A stretch of 64,000 nt of DNA from Scedosporium boydii (GCA_002221725.1 NJFT01000014.1:186001-250000), one strand, 5' to 3'; numbered from the stretch's first letter, positions 35,480-48,200 are shown. The notes: a model not told the origin generated them from the letters alone. Numbers and translations: made by a program.

Positions 35480-37449
35480 ATGAAGGAAGTCGGCTGGATT
35501 ACGAAGCCTTTCCTCACCTCCCTCCTCCTGGGAATTGGAGGTTTCCTCTACGGATAGTACGCTCTTCTCTGTCCTCTTCCCCCCTAACATGCGGGAACAC
35601 AAAGCTAACATACGGATCTGCAGCGACTCCGGTATCATCACGCCCAGTTTGGCCCTCAAGTCCTTCCTGGGCTACTTCGGCAATCCCGACCCACCGCTTC
35701 GAGGAGCTATTGTCTCGGTCTATCAGGCGGGAGGTACGAAATCTACAAAACCTACCGTCGCGAAGTTCAATACCCTTGGTGCTAACGTTGAATCTCAGCA
35801 TGGCTTGGGAGCGCTTCGGTCGGCTATACTAGCGATAAGTTTGGTCGTCGGAAAGCTATCGCCTTTGGATGCATCTTTGGAGTCATTGGTGGCGCGTTGA
35901 TGGCGGGTGCTGCCCACGTTGCTATGCGTAAGTGGCCAACTCCCGAGCAGAAGAGGCCGCAGGATAAATTCATTCTGACATGCTTCCCCGTCTTCGTTTA
36001 GTTATTATTGGTCGTCTCTTGATCGGATATGCTGTCGGAACTATCACTGGTGTCGCACCTGTTTTTGGTGCTGAGATTGCGAAGGTGAGCATCTGCAACC
36101 GATTTGGCAACAGAAGTTTTGGGGATGTGCAAAGAGCAGATTTAACGAGTTCCGTTAGACCGAAGAGCGAGGTAGGATCACTGCGGTCAACCAAATGAGT
36201 AAGTCCATATCCTAACTCCTCCCACTCCACCTGCACGCGAGAGACATCGGCAAAGATTCTAACGTCTTGACAGTGGTTGCCTGGGGATTTTTCGTCGCGC
36301 TCTGGACCGGTGTTGGAGAGGGCAAATGGCACAATGCCAACCAGTGGCGCCTGGGATTCGCCATTCAGGGCATCCCGGCCCTCATCTTAGGCGTTTCGGT
36401 TCTCTTCATCGGCGAGTCCCCCCGATGGCTCCTGCTCAAGGGTCGTCATGAGGAGGCCCAGAAGGCCTTCCGTCGGTATCACTACAACGGCCAGAACGAC
36501 GAGTGGTGCGCTGCCGAGTTTTCTCTCATCCAGGCCAACATCGCCGAAGAAATCCAGGCCCAGGGCCGTCTCGGCTGGGCTGACCTCCTCAAGACTCCCC
36601 CCTTCCGAAAGCGACTCTTCGTTGGTTCCTTCGTCTGGGCCGCTGCCATGTTGTCGGGTATTTCTTTCGTGCAATACTACCAGACGGCCATCTACGCGAC
36701 TCTCCAGTACGGCCAGGACAAGCAGCTCCTCATCAGCGGCCTCTACGGCTCCGTTGCGCCCGTCGCGTGTTTCATCTCGCTCTTCTTCGTCGACAAGATT
36801 GGCCGTAAGAAGATTCTCGTCACCAGCTCGGGGCTTCTCTACATCAGCTACACCATCATCACCATCCTCGCTGCCGTATTCCCCGCACGTCCCGGATTCC
36901 CCACGAATGAGGCGGCCCAGCGCGGTCTTATTGCCTGTATCTTTGCTGTGTCTGCGAACTACTCGGCTCTCTTGGGTCCCATGACTTGGATTGTCCCGTA
37001 AGTTGGCCCCGCTTCTTGAAATCATCTTTGTCCTTACAGCTATACTGATTGAATCTAGACCCGAGGTATTCACCACCGAGTTGCGAGCCAAGGCCAACGC
37101 CGTTGTCCAAGTCATTCACTACTCTATCAGCTTGGTCATCACCCAGTGCTCCCCCATCGCCCTCGCCGCAGTTGGCTGGAAGTACTATGTAAGTCTACCC
37201 GGCAACAGATCAGTTTCACTCGGTAACAACGAAGGAAAATCTAACATAATGTTCAAGATCCTCTTCATCCTCACCAACTTCCTCTGCACGATCGTATTCG
37301 CTTTCGCGTACCCTGAAACTAAGGGCAAGTCCCTCGAGGAGATCGCGGACATCTTTGGCGACGTCCAGGTTATTCACGAGGCGGACGTCCAGGGAGAAAA
37401 AGCTGCCGTCGAGACTTTGGAGAGGCGAAGCACCAAGGCTAGCAATTGA
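35480..37449 (+). CDS. MFS sugar-porter-family transporter
   Basis: Twelve-helix plasma-membrane permease of 494 residues, sugar-porter family (hexose/quinate-like). Eight exons: 35480-35556, 35624-35733, 35799-35927, 36002-36084, 36159-36198, 36274-36997, 37059-37188 and 37258-37449; all junctions keep frame. Signature elements are GGFLYGYDSGII in helix 1, DKFGRRKAI after helix 2, LIGYAVGTITGVAPVFGAEI with TEERGRI (the PESPR-like first-half motifs), GESPRWLLLKGR, DKIGRKK and the terminal PETKGKSLEEI. Many short 5' exons are common for such fungal genes. The substrate cannot be read from sequence. Because it is head-to-head with a P450 it may carry that pathway's substrate or a nutrient; this is inference. 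Confidence 0.93.
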
Positions 37450-38847
37450 ATGACGGCCCGTACATATGGCACGTCACCTTCTCGGTATTGAGAGACCCAT
37501 TGTCCGCTCTGTCCGCTTTTCTTCGAGGCTCGCACCCCCACTTCATGTACACTTCATGTAGTTAATTATTATAATACCCCGGGTTCCTTGTTTTCATAGC
37601 GACCTAGATTATCTATCGCCTATCGGCTACTTAGGAATTCGTTAAAAAAAATTCTTCTCAAATTTTTGCCACGCATCAATATTAATTACTTTGTCTCAGC
37701 TTTTGAGTTCGTTCGCTGCTGCCCCGGTTCGGCGCGAATGAGGGAGCGACACAGTTCTGGTCGACCGAGTTCTCGTCCCATCAGCCGTCCTCTTGGCAGC
37801 CCCAACGCCATCCATTAGTCTACTCCACAGTATTACCCACGTGGCCAAGTACTGGGAACAAGGGCTTCGGGGTGAGTACCATGGTGCGCTTCCACGCACT
37901 CTCTCGACTCCCTCGATTGAGCCATGTATCCTTATCCACAAGATAGAGTGTTGAGTCGTATACTTGACAGAACACCTCCAGTTGCGTCTGTATCTCGTGG
38001 GAACAATAGTGCCTTAGAGTCGGTCGCGAGCCATACCCTCGAGGCGTCCTTGTGCCGACTTGTGCTTTTGGAGTGCATTTGGAGTGTAGGAAGTACTTCA
38101 TGTACCGGGGAACTTCGCATGGCTTTCGCCGAATTCGTAACTGGCGACCAAAAATTAGAAGGCGCCATTCAGATTGTCCTGCTGGCGGCCCGGCTGGTCT
38201 GTTGCCAGGCGACCCGAGTGCCCAACCCTCACAACACAAGACAGGCGCCGATTATTTCTTCTTTTCCCCTAGAAAAAATTCTTCATGTTCCCCAATAGGC
38301 CATTCTTCAGTATTGAGCTGTCGATTAGCCCGAAATTGCTACAGGGCTCGCCCAAGGAATAGGAATCATGTGCGGCTCTGAGTTTCTATTCGTGACGGAA
38401 GAACTGGCTTCTCCGAGGATGGGCAGCTAAGCCCAGCTGGCAACAGGGTAGCCCAGCCGCCAACAACTTGCCTTCGCCCCTGGATTACTAAGCTATAGTG
38501 CTGAATCTTGGAGGAAGGAGCCATGGTCGTCTTCATCTCCGCAACGGTTGCTGAAAATGGCTGGAAAGTGTTGTCTCTTCTCTGTTGGAACATCCAACAC
38601 AAAATTATCGTCGTCTTTGATCCTTCCAAAAACAGTTCCATGTCACAAACCCATGGCTAAGTGCCGTCGAGAAGAACGAGCAACCAAAGAATTAGGCTAC
38701 AGCGTCTTTCTCCACCTCTTCTCTCTCTCCACCATCGTGTCAACCCGAGACTTTCCTCTGCCTCGCGGGCTAGTCTAATCTGCCCTTTCCTGCCAAGTCG
38801 CCCTTTTATTATTCTCAATTATTTTCGCCATCGTCATTATCATCATA
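37450..38847. other. Intergenic, downstream of transporter and upstream of kinase-like gene
   Basis: 1.4 kb with only short unsupported ORFs. Just before the next ATG lies a T/C-rich leader with CATCGTCATTATCATCAT. No repeats or RNA genes were noticed. Confidence 0.4.
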
Positions 38848-41256
38848 ATGTCAGATCGGGAAGAGTACATCCGGTCCCTCGAGGCTCAACTTCGGCTTCG
38901 TGAACAAGAGGTTGCCGAGCAGGGCCGGCAGCTGGCTGAGGAGCGTCAACTTCGTCAAGAGGCGGACCGACTTCGCCAAGTGGCGGACCGACGTCGTATC
39001 AAGGCAGAGCTCCTAATCGAAAGGACTCAATTCCTGCCTTGCATTCTCTACCGCCATCATCTCATGCTCGCTCGCCTCTCCGTGGATCCCGATCCCAAGA
39101 ACCGATCGCAGGGCAGACATACATCAGTTGTGGGAAAATATTACCCCAAAACCATGACAAAATGGACAGAATTTCCCGCTCTTCACGAACGACATTTCTC
39201 TCGCTTCTGCGAAGCCTTTGGTGACAGAAAGCTTTTCTCTTCCTTCACTGAACTCTTCGGTATGAGTCAGTCCATTTCAGCCAGTCCAGTTGGCTCCGAA
39301 GAGGGTGTGAAACCATACGAAACTCAATTCAAGAGCGGAATCTGTGAATTAGTCACGAAATACCGGAGAATAGTCGCACCCGATCATCCTAGCCGACTCT
39401 CCTTTCGGCCGGACTTCCCAACTCTCACCAACAAAAAGACATCCGCATCCGCGGCAAACTCTGAAGCCAGCTCATCGTCTCCCGAGCAATCGAGACAACC
39501 TTCTTCCAGCACTGCAGGTGGCTTACAACCCTCGCCTTCTCTTAGCGTCGGCGGTGGAAAACCTGATGCCTGGGGCTTACGGATTGAGGCAGCGCCGGTC
39601 TCTGCTGTCATTCCCGAGGCTGAGAGTAAGGCCGAAATACTAACGCCGATTCTGGTTCTTGACCACAAGGCTCTGCACAAGGTTCCTCCGGACCACATCT
39701 TGGAGATGTTGGGAGCCAATGCTCCTGAGGTATCTTTGGTTGCTGATCTGCGCCGCGTTCCAAATTCACCACAAGCGCTATCGCCGTCGCCCCAACCTTC
39801 TTCAAGCACAGCAGCAACCCGTGCAAACCTAGCAGCATCACTCGCACAGCTCTTTCACTACATGGTCGTGTATGGCTTAATGTATGGTGTAATTAGTACT
39901 GGTGAAGGTTTGATCCTGCTTTATTTCAACCCCCAGACGCCAACCACCATATACTACTCCCTCTGTACCCCGAAAAGCGACGTGGTGCTACCTCCTATCC
40001 CGGACGATATTGAGGAAAGTCGGGACTTTGCCCTCGCCCACCACGACGAACTCTCCAACACAGCTCTCGCGAAGGTCATGACTCTTGCGTCCCTGGCCTG
40101 GCCAACAACCCCTCAGGGTGACACATGGGCCTTGACTGTCCACCCCTCGTTGAGGAAATGGCCCTCGGCGTATGATGGCGCGGAGTCTCCGGTTTCTTCG
40201 CGATCGTCTATCAGAAAACGTGGAAAGGATGACGACCCGCAAGACCGAGGTGGTTCGATGCCACCGCCACCACCGCCATCCGCCTCTCGATCATCCGCTG
40301 GCACGGAAGAAGGTGGAAGCAGTCGAACAGTCGTCACTGGCAGGCACCGACAGCCAGGATCAGGATCAGGATCCGCATCTGGACAGAAAGCACGGCAAAC
40401 TGGCGAGATCAATATGGTGGATCAAGATGCAGGTGCATCCACAATTTCCTCCACAAGGCGGCCGCCGATATACCGTTTCTGTACCCAAAAGTGCCTTAAC
40501 GGGCTGCGAAAATGCGGAGTTCTGGACCGGAACTGCCCGAATTTCTCGCTTCACCTTGACGCACACAAAAAGATGGCCCTAGAAAGCGGGACGACGACAG
40601 TGATGATGACAGAGAAGCCCGAACAACTACATCACATCCTGCTGCCTCACGAGTTCCGTCTCAAGGTCCAACAGCAGCTTGCATTGAGCTTCGCGGATGA
40701 CTGGGAATCCCTAGACAAGTACGGAATGTACGGTGCTATCGGAGCTCTATTTAAGCTGACTCTCCACGGCTACGGCTATACTTTTGTCGCAAAGGGCGTG
40801 CAGGCCGTCGACGGCTGGCGCGCAGAGAAGGAGGCCCACGTGTACGAGCTTCTCGATGACCTACAAGGCCAGGATGTTCCTGTCTGTTTGGGGACCGTCG
40901 ATCTCGTAAAGACGTACCGTCTTTACAACGGGGCGCGCATCGCGAAGCTGCTGCTCATGTCCTTTGGCGGCCTTAATCTCGCCGTGGTGCCGGAAGAAAA
41001 GGTCACGGTAGAGGTAGCATCCGAATCCGCCCGCATCATCCGTGAGATCACGGCCCGAGGCGTCGAACACGGTGACATTCGAGATTACAACATGCTGTGG
41101 AACGCTACGACATCGAAGTTGATGGCGATTGATTTCGATAGGGCTTTCACCTTTGACACGAAGGGGACGAAGCGATCTAGGTCGTTTGGGGAGATGGAAG
41201 CTATTAATAAGAGAAGTCACTTTAGGAACGAGGTTGTTGGGAAGATGGATATATAA
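38848..41256 (+). CDS. Coiled-coil protein with C-terminal protein-kinase-like domain
   Basis: Intronless 802-residue protein with three parts. Residues about 5-60 form a strongly charged heptad-like coiled coil (EAQLRLREQEVAEQGRQL and following). The middle (about 190-570) is disordered, Ser/Pro-rich, with a PPPPPP run and a segment ILYRHHLMLARLSVDP... of unknown family before it. Residues about 620-790 resemble a diverged protein-kinase fold: Lys649 in TFVAKGV could bind ATP, HGDIRDYN (His741, Asp743, Asn748) matches the catalytic loop, and IDFDRA (Asp762-Phe-Asp) stands in for DFG. Both catalytic Asp and the loop Asn are present, so activity is possible, but the glycine-rich loop is not clear. 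Such kinase-like proteins are expanded in Pezizomycotina and their roles are mostly unknown. Confidence 0.8.
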   Translation: MSDREEYIRSLEAQLRLREQEVAEQGRQLAEERQLRQEADRLRQVADRRRIKAELLIERTQFLPCILYRHHLMLARLSVDPDPKNRSQGRHTSVVGKYYPKTMTKWTEFPALHERHFSRFCEAFGDRKLFSSFTELFGMSQSISASPVGSEEGVKPYETQFKSGICELVTKYRRIVAPDHPSRLSFRPDFPTLTNKKTSASAANSEASSSSPEQSRQPSSSTAGGLQPSPSLSVGGGKPDAWGLRIEAAPVSAVIPEAESKAEILTPILVLDHKALHKVPPDHILEMLGANAPEVSLVADLRRVPNSPQALSPSPQPSSSTAATRANLAASLAQLFHYMVVYGLMYGVISTGEGLILLYFNPQTPTTIYYSLCTPKSDVVLPPIPDDIEESRDFALAHHDELSNTALAKVMTLASLAWPTTPQGDTWALTVHPSLRKWPSAYDGAESPVSSRSSIRKRGKDDDPQDRGGSMPPPPPPSASRSSAGTEEGGSSRTVVTGRHRQPGSGSGSASGQKARQTGEINMVDQDAGASTISSTRRPPIYRFCTQKCLNGLRKCGVLDRNCPNFSLHLDAHKKMALESGTTTVMMTEKPEQLHHILLPHEFRLKVQQQLALSFADDWESLDKYGMYGAIGALFKLTLHGYGYTFVAKGVQAVDGWRAEKEAHVYELLDDLQGQDVPVCLGTVDLVKTYRLYNGARIAKLLLMSFGGLNLAVVPEEKVTVEVASESARIIREITARGVEHGDIRDYNMLWNATTSKLMAIDFDRAFTFDTKGTKRSRSFGEMEAINKRSHFRNEVVGKMDI

Positions 41257-42785
41257 TTAATGGCGATAGAAGATGTTACGAGAGGTGGATGTATGAGTAA
41301 CAGCGATAGCGATTGCCACGACCATTATGATAATGACTATGAGAAGAGATAAAAATCCATTCAATGATACACAATCCTGTTTCAAAAAACCACGCAGATG
41401 TCCTCTGGGTCTTGTTCACGTCCCACCTTGCCTCTCTTGATGTGCGTTTTATAAGGCCGAGCCCTCAAAACGTGAAAACGGATGGATGGTGATGTGCCAG
41501 CCATGCCCTGGGTCACACCTATATTTGTGACTTTATCCGGGCCTAAACATCGTGATACTTGAGTATGCCTCTAACAGAACTACCCCGTTTAATACCTGCC
41601 GGTGGAAGAATACGAGAACCGCATTCACATCGCCCACTTAGCCGAGTTAACATGAACCACATGACCGACGCAGTTCCTGGCCTCTCGTTCTTCAATTCTA
41701 GCCCCTGGATTTGGAGGAAACTTCCCTCGATGTTGACGTGTGGTCAGTAATTCCTTGCTCGAACCACTGATCAGTGAAATCAGCCAGGCAATCTCCTCTT
41801 CAGCCGCCAAGCCCGAGAACGCAGGACCCTGGCTGACTTGACCACCCTCCTCGCCCATTCTGTGTGTGCCATCGTAAATGAAAACACCCAGAGGCTGAAT
41901 TGCCCTCAACCCGGGAGGCTCCTCTTCCTGCCAAAAATAGACCCATCCATACCGCCCCCGCGGGTTGGTCTCAGCCGAGAGCTGAATATTAATATTTCCT
42001 TTTGTTTGCGTCCAAACCCAATCTTTGAAGCTCAGATATCGGAGAAGGGGGAGAGGGAGAGAGATGAATAAAAGTAATAAATATAAAGGAGATCCCTGCT
42101 TCGAAGCTCAATGTCCTTAGGATCATGTCATCAAGATCGTACCCGAGGAAGACAATGCCCTGCTGACCATTTCCAATTACCTCCCGTTCGGATGACTAGC
42201 AAAACAGACATATTTCCGCCGCAAGTTCCAATGTCTCCCATATTAGTAGTGGATATCCTGCCGGAAAATATCCTGCATGGCCTGCATGCTGCCGTTTGTG
42301 CGATGTATTTATGATGCCCCATGCCTCCCATTCCCCATATCGTATCTCCGCCTCTCATATAGCGGATTCAGGGTGTGTGCGGGTGCGGATTGTGCCATTA
42401 TTCCGGTCCCGGACTTTCGTGCCGCTGCACTTCATATCGATACGTTGTTGGTCCTCGCGTATCCCCACAGCTTCAGGCGGCACGATCTGTTGCTGTGCTA
42501 CGGCATGGTCAGCGGGAAAGTCCCCCGTTCTGACCCCGGCCAAGATATGTAGGTGTGAATAGGTTGGATACTCCTCTCGACGGCCGTTTATCCAGATGAA
42601 ATGCTTGCAGCTGGCGAGGGCAAAAGGTCCTTTGCGTTAGATTATCCTTGCCGCAGTGGAGCCCTCTGCCCAAAAGCAAACAAATATGTGTCTAGCTCTT
42701 CCCCATCCCCTTCTCCGTGGGAGGGATGTTAGGTGATCACACATCTGATCTCAGAGCCAGCTGAGATCCACTAGCGGTGTTCAAC
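41257..42785. other. Intergenic, upstream of the FAD oxidoreductase gene
   Basis: 1.5 kb without a supported gene. Several overlapping short ORFs near 42130-42560 occur on both strands and look like chance. No repeat was found. Confidence 0.4.
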
Positions 42786-44837
42786 ATGCGTCCTCTGGTC
42801 CAATGGCTTAGATACGCCGCCCTGGCGAGTCTCGCATTGTCTGCTCCTGCTGACTTTGAGACAACTCGGCTGACAGACCAGGATATTGGCGATTTCACGG
42901 CATTATCTTTTGGAAATCGGAACCAGCGCTGGCGTCCACGGCCTTCTTGCAAGGCCTTCCCCGGAACGGACGACTGGCCTAGCGAACGCGAATGGAGTCG
43001 CCTAAACCGCACGCTCGACGGCGCACTGCTACGACCGAATCCACCCGCTATTGTCTGCTATGATGGCCCAGAGTACAACGAGGCCAAGTGCAAGGATTTG
43101 ATCCTGCATGCTGGAGACAGCCACTTCTACATCGATGACCCGCTTACAGTCTTATCCCAGTGGCTCCAAGGAAGTACTTGCTTGCCCGGGTTGAGTCCTA
43201 AGGGGAACTGCACGAGGGGCGGGTATCCGGAGTATGTGGTGAATGTGACTAGGGTTAAGCATGTTCAGGCTGCAGTTAATTTTGCGCGGAATAACAATGT
43301 TCGCCTTGTGATCAAGTAAGTCTTAAACTACTCGCACGCGCGGGAGACATTCGGGCTTGAATCTTGATCGAGTGCCGAAGCAAAGAGGCCCCTCTAACTC
43401 GACGCAGGAACACCGGACACGATTTCGGCGGCAGATCTGTAGGTGCAGGCTCTCTTAGCGTGTGGACTCACCACCTCAAGAGCTTCGAATTTCTCCCTGA
43501 GTACCGAATGGGCCGTTACAAGGGGATGGCAGTTCGCTATGGTGCCGGTCTAGAAGCTTGGGAGCTTTACAATTACATGGCTGAGCACAACATCTCGATC
43601 CCTGCAGCGGGCGGTAGAACGGTTGGTGCGAATGGGGGTTGGTTCGCGAGCGGCGGGCATGGAAACCTGGCCTCGTTTTATGGACTCGGATGCGACCAGG
43701 CTCTTGAAATACACGCTGTCACGGCCGACGGAGAGTACGTGGTTGCGAATCCGTACGAGAACGAAGATCTTTTCTATGCCCTCCGAGGAGGCGGTGGCAG
43801 TAAGAGCATTCCCCTCTGCAGCAAATGCTAGGATGGGCATGTGGAGAAGCTAATTCTTGAATCCCCTAGGCACCTATGCGATAGTAACATCAGTCGTGAT
43901 GAAGGCGTATCCCCCTACGACATTGATCCGAGCCAGTCTGACAGTGTCGAGCAAGACCGGCACTAACGCGTCCACCTCGTTTCGCGTTGACGACCCTGAA
44001 GTATTCTGGGCGGCTATGAAGGTATATTTCAGGTTCTCGGCTGTGATTGTGGATGCTGGTGGCGTTGACTGGAGCTACTTGACCCCAATGGGCAATGAAA
44101 CGTACACTTTCACCGTCGGCATGACGTTCCCCAACAGAACCACGGAAGAGGTCGAAGAGATCCTGGCTCCGCTCTACGTCGACCTTCGAAAGGTCGACAT
44201 CGACTTGGACGTGCCTCCTAACCTCGCACCGACTCCATACGCCAGTCATTCAGAAGCGCCCGCTGCACCCCTTGCAGACACGCGTTACCGCTCCCGACTC
44301 TTCCCGCGAAAGAACTGGGATGACGACAAGCTCTTCGCCAAGACATTCGACGCAATCCGGAAATCTATCGAGGCGGGCTACACGTTCCACGGTCTAGCAA
44401 TTTCTGCTACAAAGGAAGTGGCGGGTTGGCCTGGCAGATACGGAGCCGTCAACCCGGCCTGGAGAAACGGCGTGCTCCATGCCATCCTCATCGGGCCCCA
44501 ACCGCCGAACCTCACGGCACAACAAGCACGGGACGAAGAGGCAAAGATCCAGCAGTATATGCAGACGTGGCGCGACGTCACACCGGGTGCTGGTGCTTAC
44601 ATGAACGAGGGGGATCCGGGAGAGCCGGATTGGAAGCAGGCGTTTTACGGGAGCAACTATCCCCGCTTGTTGGAGATTAAGAGGGATTGGGACCCGTGGG
44701 GTGTGTTTTGGGCGCAGACGACGGTGGGGAGCGATGCGTGGGAGGTTAGGACTGAGGATGGGTATCCACGGTCGCAGAACGGGAGGCTATGCAGGGTTGG
44801 GAGACGGGGAGAAGATGGAAATGATGACGACAACTGA
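42786..44837 (+). CDS. Secreted FAD-linked oxidoreductase (berberine-bridge-enzyme-like, VAO family)
   Basis: Flavoprotein oxidase of 629 residues, entering the secretory pathway by its signal peptide (MRPLVQWLRYAALASLALSAP). Exons 42786-43315, 43408-43799 and 43870-44837 join in frame. The FAD-binding type-4 (PCMH) domain spans about residues 150-340. GGYPEYVVNVTRVKHVQAAV marks its start, NTGHDFGGRSVGAGSLS is the flavin loop, with His181 the probable site of covalent FAD attachment, and GANGGWFASGGHGNLAS follows. A BBE-type C-terminus is present (YYGSNYPRLLEIKRDWDPWGVFW pattern, ending before about residue 600). These enzymes oxidise alcohols, sugars or alkaloid-type amines. Substrate unknown; several NxT/S sites fit secretion. 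The track-start GTG just before is ignored in favour of the ATG. Confidence 0.9.
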
Positions 44838-45784
44838 GTTCAAGTACCAGCAGCTCGTAGGAAGCTGTTAATGGATGGTGGAGGGTTCCATGTCTCTTCG
44901 TTTGGATGTGGACCAGCATTGGTGGTGATTGGAATGGCTGGGTGAGAGCCCAAATATCTCCTCCTGCTTATTCGCCGACAACCCATTCGAGCCCATCCTT
45001 GATCATCAATCAGTCCGCTCATTTAAGAGTAAAGCCCTACCACCCTGGTAATTAATACGATGAGCGACATCTTGGAAAGCTGCCCCACACCATGACTGTT
45101 GGATCGGGATGTTGCAGTGGTAGGGGAATGTACCATGCAATAGTTTCGATAGTAAAGATCAACGATTGCTAAGTAGTCTTCCATGTCTTGCTCGACTTAA
45201 CAGTTGCGCCACTCAATGACGGTTCGTCTCGCTTGCCCATTTCCGATCGAGCACTCGCCATCTCACATTCAACTTCTTTGACCAAAGGCGCCTTGCCTCT
45301 TCCTGGGTGATGTCATGTCAACAGGTCAATGTGTAGAAATACGTGGTTCCCCTTAAGAACCATATTGGGTGCTTCGTTGATCTTTCATGATGTGTCGGGT
45401 GTCTGACTGGTTAGAATCTTCAGAATGCTACCCTGCACCGTATTTCGTATTGCAATTTCCCGGACCCGGACCCGCGCCACCGGGGTTGAGGGCTTGGCGC
45501 GATTTCCTGCCCCGGCCAAGTCTTGGAGCCAGTTGAGACATCACACCCGAGTGACGCAAGCCAGAAATTGATCGGCGGATGAGCCGTATTCCTCGCTCAA
45601 TTTCTCTTTGGAGATCGCGACCTATACGGTCCTCGTCGCGCATCGCCGGCCTCAAAATACTTATAAGTGTTCAAAATGTTATTTAAATGCCATCGCCATA
45701 CCTCACGGCACGATGAATTATCGACTGATCCCTATCGCCGAAACACCGTCTCAACTAGGTGAATGCGTAGCGAAATAGTCCATC
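44838..45784. other. Intergenic between FAD oxidoreductase and beta-lactamase-like genes
   Basis: About 950 bp in the same orientation. No supported ORF. A weak TTATAA near 45660-45666 could serve the downstream gene. Confidence 0.4.
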
Positions 45785-47736
45785 ATGGCACCCTTTTCCC
45801 TTGCACTTATATCGGCGTTTTTTAGCGGCCTGGCTCTAGCCGAGTTGAGCTGTCGACCCAACGGCCCCGTTGTTCCCAGACCGACGAACCTGGCCAACTC
45901 GGAAATCATCAACTCGGCACTCGAGGAACTAGGCAGCGCCTTGCAAAAGGCCATCGATGGTGAAATAAAGGCCGGATGGGACACGCAAAACGGCTCGTTC
46001 TCCATTGCTGTCGTTTCCCTCGATCAGCCCGACCCTGCTGTTCCAGTGTGGGAGTTCCACCACCTTTCTGCTGCCAACGAGAAGGGTACAAAGGAGATCG
46101 ACCGGGACTCTCAGTACTTGATCGGGTCCGTATCGAAGGCCATTTCGGATCTGATCCTGTTGAAGAGCGGCGTCGATCCCGATACGCCAGTGCATAAATA
46201 TCTCCCTGCCTTGGATGGGGGACCGATCAACTGGGGCGATATAACTCTTCGGGATCTGGGCAATCATCAAGCTGGCATTCCGCCAAACTGTAAGTTCAAG
46301 ATTCCGAATCCCTCGAAAAGAGAAGTTGAGTAGGAAGAAACTCACAATGACTCCTAGATGGCTTCTTTGAATACTACTACCTGAAGGATGTGCTTGAGCT
46401 GCTTGGCTTCCCGCATCTTGAGGACTCCGACTACCCCAAATGCGGTGTTATTGCTCTCAACGGCGGTTGCGATGCTGAAGGTATGCATATATTTTCACAA
46501 CTAGAATACAAGAACTGCCTTCTAATGCAACATAATCAGCCACTCAAGAGGGTCTCGTGGACTCCTACCCTGTAGCTAAGGTTTCCACAACGCCTGTGTA
46601 TTCCAACATGGCCTTCACCTTGATCGCCCTAGCCCTCAAGGAAGCTACGGGCAAAAATTACACGCAGCTGCTAGACGAGCTCATCTCTCAGCCCCTTGGC
46701 CTCAAGAGCACTCGTGAGAGCCCCGGCGACGATGACAAGGCGGTTATTCCTCCAGGAGAGAGCACTTGGGGAAGTGACTACGGCATTAACGCACCGTAAG
46801 CTTTTCAGTCGCCCAACTTCAATCTATTTTGGTGAATGCTTGGTAGCTAATACATCTCATAGCGCCGGCGGTCTCGTCTCCACCCTCTCGGATTTGTCTG
46901 TGTTCGCCCACGGTATCCTCTCACGCTCTAGCAAGATCCTACCTTCCGAGGCTGCCATCGATGCTTGGCTGAAACCTAATTCCGCGACTGGGGGTCTCAA
47001 CTCCCTCGTCGGTCTCCCATGGGAAATTTTCCGCACCGCGAACCTCACCCCGAAGCACCCCCACGTCATTGATATCTACGCAAAGGGCGGTGGTGCCTAC
47101 AACTACCGCTCACAATTTTCCCTTATCGACGAGTACGGCGTGGGAATTATCATCCTCACAGCTGGCGCATCGGGTGCTCTAACACCGATATATGACACTA
47201 TTCTCACGATCCTAGTCCCCGCAATCGATGAGGTCGCTCGACAGCAAGCGCAGCAATACGCAGGAGAATTCGGTGCCACCACGAACGGCGTCGTTGTCAA
47301 CGCCACACTCGAACTCGACGACGACTCCATCATTATCCGGTCTCTGAACCGCGACGGGCATGACATCCTCGAGGGCTTCCAGGTTATTTTCTCGCAGGCC
47401 TTCGGCAGTATACTGGGCCTAAACGTTGCGGGCCCGCGGCTCTTCCCCACCGGCATCAAAACGCCAGGTGAGATAAAGCTCTGCGACGGGACGAGGGCCG
47501 TAGTTCGAGAAGATTGGCGACTGAACTGGAGCGAGTTTGTCGTCTTTGAGGAATCTGAACTACCTGGGGTCGGTGTTATTGCGCAGGATTGCTTGTCCTG
47601 GACGCTGGCTGATTGGATGCATTACGGCAAGGAGCCTTTGGACAGGTTCGTCTTTGTCACGGATGCGGAGAGCGGTGAGGTAGTGGGATTCGAAGTCCCG
47701 TTCCTCAGGTCCGGCTTGCTTCACAAAGCCGGATAA
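45785..47736 (+). CDS. Secreted beta-lactamase-like serine hydrolase
   Basis: Predicted secreted enzyme of the class C beta-lactamase/penicillin-binding-protein superfamily, 585 residues. Exons 45785-46289, 46358-46480, 46540-46795 and 46863-47736 join in phase. Signal peptide MAPFSLALISAFFSGLALAE. The SxxK motif is SVSK at Ser115-Lys118 (YLIGSVSKAISDLILL), and YxN is Tyr230-Ser-Asn232 (TPVYSNMAFTLIALAL), both catalytic in this superfamily; YAKGGGAYNYRS may supply the third conserved motif. The last 170 residues form a beta-rich domain common in fungal members. In fungi such proteins include esterases, transesterases (LovD-like) and lactamases hydrolysing xenobiotic lactams; which is true here is unknown. 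It lies downstream of a FAD oxidoreductase and convergent with an MFS permease. Confidence 0.88.
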
Positions 47737-48200
47737 GCTGATGCTGTGTCATTGCGTCTAGTATCGTGGATGTAATTTATCTATGTATCTTTACCCTTCT
47801 CTTGAGCGTACGCTCCTTATTCTTGCTGTTTCCTTTTTCACAGACGCCTATTGGCGTACCATAGCTACTACAGAATAGACCTCGATGGATCAATGTACCA
47901 GGATGTATAGAGACGCACCAACACCACCGCCGATAAAGAGAGGATTTCTACGCCAAAAGCAGTGTTACAACACCCATCACTTTAGCGTTTGTGCACAGGA
48001 TCTATAGACAGAGGCTCATCTTGTCATCACCGGAGTCATTATTCAATTCGAATCAAGTTCGAAATTATTCGTAAAATACTATCCAAAAAGCAGTCGTAAT
48101 TCCAACTCATAATAACTCAGTTCCGTTTCCATGACCCGTTCGACGCTGTACATCAATAGGACCGATATAAAGATGTGAGGACCAATCCCACCCTCCCAAA
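47737..48200. other. Intergenic between convergent genes
   Basis: About 460 bp shared by two 3' ends; AT-rich in the second half. No gene seen. Confidence 0.45.

Noticed and set aside
36387..37115. 242-codon minus ORF inside the transporter gene
   Set aside because: Antisense shadow of exon 6 of the MFS gene, produced by its high GC third positions.
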